A DNA stretch of 64,000 nt from Variovorax sp. OK212 (GTDB lineage Bacteria; Pseudomonadota; Gammaproteobacteria; Burkholderiales; Burkholderiaceae_C), in the NCBI RefSeq assembly GCF_900112425.1, contig NZ_FOLP01000011.1, positions 1-64,000 on the forward strand, written 5' to 3'. The notes under the pieces are model-generated. The model searched no databases and had not been told where the DNA came from. It was given only the letters and a program-made list of their open reading frames with translations. Of this stretch, positions 56,601 through 64,000 are shown one piece after another; position 1 is the stretch's first letter, and the number at the start of each line of letters is the position of its first letter. The translations under genes and the position numbers were made by a program.

Positions 56601-57130
56601 CGCGACATCTCCTTGGTTGAAAGCCGCTTTGTACCGTCGGCCCCGCGGCGGCGCTTCTCCGAAACTGCTTCGGTGAGATCGGGCCGCTGCGCGGCCTTGA
56701 GGAAACAGGGCGGCACGCGCTCGAGCTGCTGCGCCGCGGCCCGCAGGCGCGGGCGCAGCGCGCTGGGGTTTTCGCCGGTGATGTCGCGGAAGGTGCGCCC
56801 GAAGGTGCCCAGGCTTTCCCAGCCGGTGGCGAAGGCGATCTCGGTGACGGACAGCTCGGTGTCGCGCAGCAGCGCGGTGGCCTGCTCGATGCGGCGCGTC
56901 AGCAGGTAGCGGTGCGGCGGAATGCCGAAGGCCTGCTTGAACGAGCGCGCGAAATGCGCTTCGGACACCCCGCTGACCTCGGCCAGCCGCAGCACGGGCC
57001 AGGCCTCGTGCGAGGCGGCGTCCATGCGGTCCTTGGCGCGCAGCAGGCGGCGCAGCAGTTGCGGGTCTTGAGAGGCCACGGTGCTGGCCGAAGCGACGGC
57101 TGGCGTATGAGGGTCTTGGCGGGATGGCAT
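56597..57130 (-). CDS. AraC-family transcriptional regulator
   Basis: 177 residues from the ATG at 57130. After a short leader it carries the two helix-turn-helix units of AraC proteins (RLAEVSGVSEAHFARSFKQA and LSVTEIAFATGWESLGTFGR), but no separate effector-binding domain, as in MarA/SoxS-sized members; a further 40 residues follow the DNA-binding domain. Start choice is uncertain since an in-frame ATG at 57271 would run through the hmp control region; that is rejected. It precedes the VOC gene (ATGA) and is divergent from hmp. Confidence 0.85.
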   Translation of the reverse strand: MPSRQDPHTPAVASASTVASQDPQLLRRLLRAKDRMDAASHEAWPVLRLAEVSGVSEAHFARSFKQAFGIPPHRYLLTRRIEQATALLRDTELSVTEIAFATGWESLGTFGRTFRDITGENPSALRPRLRAAAQQLERVPPCFLKAAQRPDLTEAVSEKRRRGADGTKRLSTKEMSR

Positions 57131-57188
57131 GGGTTCGAGGTGGGGCTTGCGCAGCTTAGCCGGACTGCGCACTCGTTGCGCTTGTCCA

Positions 57189-57243
57189 GTCGATTCGACA
57201 GTAAACGTCGAAATGACGTGGTTTGAAGGGGAGTCAATTTGAC
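57189..57243 (+). promoter_or_regulatory. Three NorR-type enhancer sites upstream of hmp
   Basis: Three copies of the pattern GTCA-N3-TGAC, the core reported for NorR of E. coli: 57189-57199 (GTCGATTCGAC), 57207-57217 (GTCGAAATGAC) and 57233-57243 (GTCAATTTGAC, a perfect match). Three sites upstream of a sigma-54 promoter is also the layout at E. coli norVW. They lie 43 to 97 bases before the -24 element, and norR itself is the gene next to hmp. Confidence 0.75.
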
Positions 57244-57285
57244 GTTGAAGCGCGCCAAGCCATTGATTCATAAGGGTTCACGAGC

Positions 57286-57301
57286 CGGCACGCCGGTTGC
57301 A
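57286..57301 (+). promoter_or_regulatory. Sigma-54 promoter of hmp
   Basis: CGGCAC at 57286-57291, five bases, then TTGCA at 57297-57301: the -24 GG and -12 GC pair is ten bases apart, as required for sigma-54. Transcription would start near 57313, giving a leader of about 28 bases. Together with the NorR sites upstream this predicts nitric-oxide induction. Confidence 0.75.
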
Positions 57302-57340
57302 ATGAGCAAGGCACCCAAATCAACGATTCACCGAGGTTCC

Positions 57341-58528
57341 ATGATCACCGCCGCCCAACGCGCCATCGTCTCGTCCACCGTGCCCCTGCTCGAACAGGGC
57401 GGCGAAGCCCTGACCACCCATTTCTACAAGATGCTGCTGGCCGAGCATCCCGAGGTTCGCCCCTTCTTCAACGAGACCCACCAGGCCAAGGGCGACCAGC
57501 CGCGTGCGCTGGCCAACGGCGTGCTGATGTACGCCAGGAACATCGACCGCCTGGAGGCGATGGGCCCGCTGGCCACGCAGATCGTCAACAAGCACGTGGC
57601 GCTGCAGGTGATGCCCGAGCACTACCCGATCGTCGGCGGTTGCCTGCTGCGCGCGATCCGCGAGGTGCTGGGCGCCGAGATCGCGACCGACGAAGTGATC
57701 GAGGCCTGGGCGGCCGCCTACGGTCAGCTCGCCGACATCCTCATCGGCGCCGAGAGGCAGCTGTACGACGCGCAGGCCGCGGCGCCCGGCGGCTGGCGCG
57801 GCGCGCGCGCCTTCACGGTGGCGCGCAAGGTGGCCGAGAGCGCGGAGATCACCTCGTTGCATTTCGCCCCGGCCGACGGCGGCGCGCTGATGGGCTTCGC
57901 GCCCGGCCAGTACATCGGCCTGCTGCTGCGGGTGGACGGCAAGGACATTCGCCGCAACTACTCGCTGTCGGCCGCGCCCAACGGCAGGACCTACCGCATC
58001 AGCGTGAAGCGCGAACCCGGCGGCGTGGCCTCGAACTGGCTGCACGACCACGTGCAGGTGGGCGACACGCTGCAGCTGCTGCCGCCCTCGGGCGAGTTCG
58101 TGCTGGCCGAGAGCGGGCGGCCGGTGGTGCTCATCAGCGGCGGCGTCGGCATCACGCCGACGCTGGCGATGCTCGAGCAGGCGCTGGCCACCGAGCGCGA
58201 AGTGGTGTTCATCCACTGCGCGCGCAACGGCGACGTGCATGCGTTCCGCGAGCAGATCGAGGCGGCCGCGGCGCGCCACCCGCAGCTGCAGCGCTTCTAT
58301 TGCTACGACGAGGTGAGCGACGCGGCGGCACCCGCGCCGCACGCGGTCGGCCGGCTCGACCTCGACCGCCTGAACGAGTGGCTGCCGTCGCACACGCGCG
58401 ACGTCGACGCCTACTTTCTCGGGCCGAAGCCTTTCATGCAGCAGGTGCGCCGCGGGTTGCGCAGCTGGGGCGTGCCGGACGCGCAGTCGCGCTTCGAATT
58501 CTTCGGACCGGCCTCGGCGCTGGAGTAA
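57341..58528 (+). CDS. hmp: Flavohaemoglobin (nitric oxide dioxygenase)
   Basis: 395 residues, standard length. The globin domain has the B10 Tyr29, Gln53 and proximal His85 with Tyr95, as in E. coli Hmp. The FAD domain has R-x-Y-S in RRNYSLS at about 205-208, and the NAD domain has ISGGVGITPTLAMLEQ; the C-terminus FEFFGPASAL is typical. It converts NO and O2 to nitrate using NAD(P)H in the cytoplasm. Start is the ATG at 57341. Upstream lie three NorR-type sites and a sigma-54 promoter; norR is convergent downstream. So the gene is most likely induced by NO through NorR. Confidence 0.96.
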   Translation: MITAAQRAIVSSTVPLLEQGGEALTTHFYKMLLAEHPEVRPFFNETHQAKGDQPRALANGVLMYARNIDRLEAMGPLATQIVNKHVALQVMPEHYPIVGGCLLRAIREVLGAEIATDEVIEAWAAAYGQLADILIGAERQLYDAQAAAPGGWRGARAFTVARKVAESAEITSLHFAPADGGALMGFAPGQYIGLLLRVDGKDIRRNYSLSAAPNGRTYRISVKREPGGVASNWLHDHVQVGDTLQLLPPSGEFVLAESGRPVVLISGGVGITPTLAMLEQALATEREVVFIHCARNGDVHAFREQIEAAAARHPQLQRFYCYDEVSDAAAPAPHAVGRLDLDRLNEWLPSHTRDVDAYFLGPKPFMQQVRRGLRSWGVPDAQSRFEFFGPASALE

Positions 58529-58549
58529 CCGCGAACCAGGTCGCGGGCC

Positions 58550-60130
<1,581 letters not shown>

Positions 60131-60229
60131 GGGCCGGTCATTTTGACTGCCATGAAGAGTCCCCGTTCGCCGCACTGTCAGCCACCGGGCGTGGCGAGGC
60201 GCCGCACCCGCCCGCCCGCCCGCCGCGGC

Positions 60230-61954
60230 TTACTTCGCCGCGACCTTCACGAACACCGGGTTCGAGTAGAACCACAGGTCGCTGTAGTTGCGCACGTTGA
60301 TGGCGTTGAAGCGCGCCACGTTGTCGGTGCCGGTGCTCTGCGCATCGAACAGCGGCTCGCCGCCCGCGGTTTCGTTGGGCACGTCGGTGCCCAGGTTGGT
60401 GCCGCGCAGGCGGAAGTACTGGTTGTTGCCGGCCTTCACCGTGTAGCTGACGGCGAAGTAGCCGTCGGCGTCGAGCTTCCAGTCGCTGTGCGTGAAGCGC
60501 TTGAGCACCCGGGTCGACGCGTTGGTGTCGCGCGCATAGCCCGGCGTGCCCGGCGCTTCCGCACCGGTGACGTCGCCCACGATCAGGTCGACGTGGTCGA
60601 CCACCGGCTTCACGTTGGCGAAGTTGCCGCTGCCCAGCTGGTACTCGAAGTTGTTGCGCTCGGGGCTCTTGAAGCGGATGGTGATGGTCAGGTCTTCGCC
60701 CGAGGTGGCCGCCACTTCGGAACCCATGTCGCCCGCGCCCTTGGCGCTCTTCACGTTGAAGTCGAGCGCATCGATCAGGTCGCCGTTGACCGCGAAGAGC
60801 TTGCCCGAGCGCATGGCGGCAAGCAGCGACTTCGGGTCCTTCACGTCGCCCCACAGGTGGTTCTTGGCGTACTCGCCGGGCGCGTAGCCGCTGCTGTACA
60901 GGCCCTTGGAGGTGGTGAAGTGGTAGTCGGAGTCGGCCACGTTCCAGATGTGGCGGCCTTCTGACAGCAGCGCGTCCCAGGTGCCGCCGAGCTTGGCGAC
61001 GAGGTAGTCGACGCCGCCGTAGGTGCGCGAGGGCAGGTTGGCCGGAATGTAGGCGCTGGTGTAGCCGCCGCGGTCGGGCTCCATCTGGTTGCCGACCATG
61101 CCTTCGAGCGAGAACACGATGTTCGGCGCGAGGTCGTTCATCTCGCGCAGCTGGGCGGCGGTGTACTTGCCGGGGTTGCGCGAGGGGTGGTTGATCTGCA
61201 GGTAGCTGCTGTCGGGGTAGTTCGCCTTGAGCCAGGCGATGGCCGCGAGCGTCTCGGCGTGCGTGCTGTAGGTGGTGCCGGCCTTCGCGCCCCAGGCCGC
61301 GACGTCGCCGGCCGGGAAGAGGGCCGCCGCGCGGTCGGTGAAGAGGTACTCGAACTGGCTCACCGCCTTGAGTGCCGCGTCCGACATGGGCTTGTCGCTC
61401 AGGATGCCCACGTTGCCGTGGTCGTGCGAGGGCATGTCCCACTCGAAGGCCGCGAAGATGGTCTTGTCGGCGTACTTGCCCGCGGCCTGCAGCGCCTTGA
61501 TGCGCGGCACCTGGTACTTGGCCATGCCTTCGGAGAACGGAATGGCCGCGGCCAGCTTGTTGCCGTCGTTGTCGTAGTTGGACAGGCGCAGGTGGTCGGA
61601 GATGGCGGCCCAGTCGAGGCCGAACTGGTCGAAGGCCTTGGCCAGCACCTGGTCGAGCGTGGAGATCTGCTGGGTGTCGTCGGACTGCATCGTGTGGATG
61701 TGCAGGTCGCCAACGGTCCAGCGGCCGGCCGGCGCCACCGGGGCGGGCACCGGGGCCGGTGCCACGGCCGCCGGGGGTGCGGGTGCGGGCACTATGGGCA
61801 GGAAGGCGGCGCCGTTGGAGCTTCCGCCGCCGCAGCCGGCCAGCATCAGGGTGCCGAGGGCGAGGGTCGAGAGCAGGGTCCGGGCAAAGACCGGAGGAAG
61901 GGCGGAAGGAAGGGCCGAAGGAACGGTCGAGGGCGTCTGGAGATGGGAGGACAT
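60230..61954 (-). CDS. PHP-domain lipoprotein (predicted metal-dependent phosphoesterase, DUF3604-like)
   Basis: 574 residues from the ATG at 61954. A signal peptide ends in the lipobox LMLAG-Cys41, so it is a lipoprotein; a Pro/Ala-rich linker (about 52-78) follows. The PHP metal motifs are visible: His85-x-His87 (VGDLHIHTMQSDD), Asp120-His121 (WAAISDHLRLSN), FAAFEWDMPSHDHGNVG, INHPSRNPGKY and VADSDYHF. These suggest a trinuclear-metal phosphoesterase facing the periplasm or outside. The C-terminal third is beta-rich. It is divergent from the GGDEF-EAL gene. An in-frame open extension to 63583 overlaps that gene and is rejected. Substrate unknown. Confidence 0.87.
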   Translation of the reverse strand: MSSHLQTPSTVPSALPSALPPVFARTLLSTLALGTLMLAGCGGGSSNGAAFLPIVPAPAPPAAVAPAPVPAPVAPAGRWTVGDLHIHTMQSDDTQQISTLDQVLAKAFDQFGLDWAAISDHLRLSNYDNDGNKLAAAIPFSEGMAKYQVPRIKALQAAGKYADKTIFAAFEWDMPSHDHGNVGILSDKPMSDAALKAVSQFEYLFTDRAAALFPAGDVAAWGAKAGTTYSTHAETLAAIAWLKANYPDSSYLQINHPSRNPGKYTAAQLREMNDLAPNIVFSLEGMVGNQMEPDRGGYTSAYIPANLPSRTYGGVDYLVAKLGGTWDALLSEGRHIWNVADSDYHFTTSKGLYSSGYAPGEYAKNHLWGDVKDPKSLLAAMRSGKLFAVNGDLIDALDFNVKSAKGAGDMGSEVAATSGEDLTITIRFKSPERNNFEYQLGSGNFANVKPVVDHVDLIVGDVTGAEAPGTPGYARDTNASTRVLKRFTHSDWKLDADGYFAVSYTVKAGNNQYFRLRGTNLGTDVPNETAGGEPLFDAQSTGTDNVARFNAINVRNYSDLWFYSNPVFVKVAAK

Positions 61955-62137
61955 GGCAGGCAAAAAAAGACGCGCACGTCTCGCACGCGTCGAAGCAAAG
62001 CGGCCGAGTCTGGATTCCGGCGATGACGTCTGGATGAAAGACAAACGAAAGTTCGTTGTTCCGCCCCCCGAAATTTGCGTGCCGCGGGCGGGAACGGGGC
62101 TCGGAGCCTCGCGCCGTCTATAAACTGTGACCCTTCC

Positions 62138-64000
62138 ATGAATGCCCGCGCACCCACCCCTTCGCTCACCGCTTCCGTCGATGGCGATGTGCTGTACCGC
62201 ATGGTGCGCACCGACCAGCTGGTGGTGGTCCGCCGCAGCGTGATGTCGGCCATTTCGATCAATGTGGTGCTGAGCTTCACCGCGACGCTGGTGGCCCTCA
62301 ACGCGGGCCGGGCCTTCGAAGGGCTGATCTGGCTGCTGCTGTCGCTCGCGGTGAACGGGGCGCGCAGCTACATCTGCCGCTGGCCCTTCGCCCCGTCGCC
62401 CGGCGTGATCGTCGAAGAGGGCGTGGCCGTGTCGCCCACCGGTCGTCCGGTCGAATGGCACCTGCGGGTGGCGGCCACGATGGCCGCGGCCTCGGGCTGC
62501 GTCTGGGCGCTGATTCCGCTGCTGTGCAACGGCTACTCGTCGCCGCAGGCGATCTTCTATCTGACGGTGGTGTGCGGCATCTGCGCCGGTTCGGTCACCT
62601 ACGGCATCGCCTACGCCTTCGTGCCCATCAGCTTCATCACGCCGGCGCTGCTGTCGGTGGTCGGCTGCCTCGTGTATGCGGGCGGCTTCGACAACGTGGC
62701 CCTGGCCGCGATGGTGCTGCTCTATCTTGGTGCGCTGGCGCGCGGCGCGCTGCAGAGCGACAAGGCTTTCCGCGAAGGCAGCCGCCTGAAGAACGAGGCC
62801 ACGGCACTGGCCTCGCAGCTTCGCCAGGTGCATGCGCTGTCGCTCGACGCGACGCAGCAACTGGCCTTCCGCGCCTCGCACGATTCGCTCACCGGCCTGC
62901 TCAACCGCGAAGGTTTCACCGAGGCGGCCACCTTGCACATCGCCGTGCCCGACGGCCGCCAGCACGGGCTGCTGCTGCTCGACCTGGACGGCTTCAAGGC
63001 GGTGAACGATGCCTTCGGCCACAAGATCGGCGACCGCGTGCTGCAGGACGTGGCCGGCTGGCTGCAGCGCGAGCTCGCCGGCATGAACGCGACGCTCGGG
63101 CGCTGGGGCGGCGACGAGTTCGCGGTGCTCTACACCCTGCGCGCCGACCGGCAGGCGCCCACAGCCATCGCGCAGGCGCTGATCCGCTCGATCTCTTTCG
63201 CCACGGCGCACTACGGCGGCCACCTGGGCGTGAGCATCGGCATCTCGGTGGCGGGCGACGCCGACGTGGCCGACATGATCAGCTTTGCCGACGAGGCGCT
63301 CTACGAAGCCAAGCGCACCGGGCGCAACCGCTTCCAGATGTTCGACAAGGCGCTCAACCAGCGCCTGGCCACGCGCCGCGACGTCGAGCGCGACCTGCTG
63401 CACGCCATCGAGGCGCGCGCCATCGGCGTGTGGTACCAGCCGATCATGGCCTGCGACAGCAACGAGGTGCACAGCCTGGAAGCGCTGATGCGCTGGCACC
63501 ACCCGCGCCACGGGCACATCTCCCCCGAAGAAGTGATCTTCGCGGCGGCGAACACCGGCCTGGCCGAACCGCTGCTGCGCCACCTGGTCGACGAGGTCTG
63601 CCGCGGCATGCGCCAGTTCGAAGCCGCGGGCTCGAGCCTGGCGGCGGTGCCGGTGGCCATCAACGTGTCGCCGCGTGAAATGGCGCAGCTGGCGGTCGAC
63701 GACATCGTGCTGGGCATGCTGAAGTCACGCGGCATCGCGCCGCGCCGGCTGCAGATCGAGATCACGGAAGAGGTCGCGCTCGACACCCACGCCACGCGCA
63801 GCCGCCTGAGCGCGCTGTCGGCGGCGGGCGTGGCGATCGTGGTGGACGACTTCGGCGTGGGCTATTCGTCGCTGGCGTCGCTGCGCAGCGAGTACGTGCG
63901 GCAGGTGAAGATCGACCGCAGCTTCATCCTGGGGCTGTCGTCCTCGCCGGGCAACGTGGTGCTGGTCGACTCCATCGTGCAGCTGGGCCGCTCGCTCAAC
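62138..64000 (+). CDS. Membrane GGDEF-EAL protein (diguanylate cyclase / phosphodiesterase), cut by window edge
   Basis: At least 621 residues, open to the window end. The N-terminal 215 residues hold about six membrane segments (SAISINVVLSFTATLVALNA, LIWLLLSLAVNGARSYI, IFYLTVVCGICAGSV), followed by a coiled helix. The GGDEF motif is intact at 324-328 (RWGGDEFAVLY), with DLDGFKAVNDAFGHKIGD before it; no RxxD inhibitory site precedes it. The EAL domain starts near 425 with Glu448-Ala-Leu (SLEALMRWHH), then NVSPREMAQL, IEITEEVAL and VVDDFGVGYSSL. Both motifs are conserved, so synthesis or breakdown of c-di-GMP is possible. ATG at 62138 has no clear ribosome site. Divergent from the PHP lipoprotein across 183 bases. 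Confidence 0.93.
   Translation, partial: MNARAPTPSLTASVDGDVLYRMVRTDQLVVVRRSVMSAISINVVLSFTATLVALNAGRAFEGLIWLLLSLAVNGARSYICRWPFAPSPGVIVEEGVAVSPTGRPVEWHLRVAATMAAASGCVWALIPLLCNGYSSPQAIFYLTVVCGICAGSVTYGIAYAFVPISFITPALLSVVGCLVYAGGFDNVALAAMVLLYLGALARGALQSDKAFREGSRLKNEATALASQLRQVHALSLDATQQLAFRASHDSLTGLLNREGFTEAATLHIAVPDGRQHGLLLLDLDGFKAVNDAFGHKIGDRVLQDVAGWLQRELAGMNATLGRWGGDEFAVLYTLRADRQAPTAIAQALIRSISFATAHYGGHLGVSIGISVAGDADVADMISFADEALYEAKRTGRNRFQMFDKALNQRLATRRDVERDLLHAIEARAIGVWYQPIMACDSNEVHSLEALMRWHHPRHGHISPEEVIFAAANTGLAEPLLRHLVDEVCRGMRQFEAAGSSLAAVPVAINVSPREMAQLAVDDIVLGMLKSRGIAPRRLQIEITEEVALDTHATRSRLSALSAAGVAIVVDDFGVGYSSLASLRSEYVRQVKIDRSFILGLSSSPGNVVLVDSIVQLGRSLN

Noticed and set aside
61955..63583. 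In-frame upstream extension of the PHP lipoprotein to more than 1100 residues
   Set aside because: The extension is antisense to the GGDEF-EAL gene, and the lipoprotein signal peptide starts naturally at 61954.

Overview
The window is a dense, high-GC, plasmid-free-looking chromosomal segment that suggests a metabolically versatile betaproteobacterium of the Comamonadaceae, most like Variovorax (inference from gene content: stand-alone Bug-type periplasmic receptors, many CaiB/BaiF CoA-transferases, several branched-chain-amino-acid-type ABC transporters, LysR regulators, and codons strongly biased to G/C in third position). I see no tRNA, rRNA, CRISPR array, phage gene or insertion sequence. 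Most genes sit in operons with 4-base ATGA overlaps.

Region 1 (1-24.0 kb) is organic-acid / acyl-CoA catabolism. A leftward operon runs acyl-CoA dehydrogenase, CoA-transferase, Bug receptor, etfB, etfA. A rightward series follows: a second acyl-CoA dehydrogenase coupled to an APH-type kinase, a nitroreductase, a MaoC hydratase, a complete ABC importer (two permeases, two ATPases, binding protein), an acyl-CoA synthetase and a CoA-transferase. Then come a histidine phosphatase and a zinc-type oxidoreductase (leftward), a CoA-transferase with two SDR dehydrogenases, a LysR regulator, and a further CoA-transferase with Bug receptor.

Region 2 (24.0-36.1 kb) is mixed housekeeping: a small winged-helix-like protein, a small secreted protein, exonuclease III coupled to an unknown protein with a possible PD-(D/E)XK motif, an acidic protein, a PHB-depolymerase-type esterase with a ribbon-helix-helix regulator and its probable operator, glycogen debranching enzyme GlgX, a promoter with a Fur box followed by a terminator-ended leader (candidate small RNA), an unusual Fur-family protein, and a Bug/CoA-transferase pair divergent from a LysR gene.

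Region 3 (36.1-55.9 kb) is the most interesting part. A LuxR-type regulator is divergent from an amidase and a urea/amide (Urt)-type ABC transporter whose second permease is fused to its ATPase. Convergent to this is a leftward nine-gene operon with a clear mandelate racemase (mdlA), an (S)-mandelate-dehydrogenase-type flavoenzyme (mdlB), a complete ABC importer, and a two-subunit indolepyruvate-oxidoreductase-type enzyme. An arylacetonitrilase is divergent from it across a palindrome-rich control region. Together they read as nitrile/amide to 2-hydroxy acid to 2-oxo acid to acyl-CoA, that is mandelonitrile to mandelate to benzoylformate and, by inference, benzoyl-CoA, with no benzoylformate decarboxylase in the window.

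Region 4 (55.9-64 kb) holds a small araC/VOC/membrane-protein operon, flavohaemoglobin hmp with three NorR-type sites and a sigma-54 promoter, norR itself, a PHP-domain lipoprotein and a GGDEF-EAL membrane protein that runs off the right end. All functions are assigned by reading motifs; no database search was possible.
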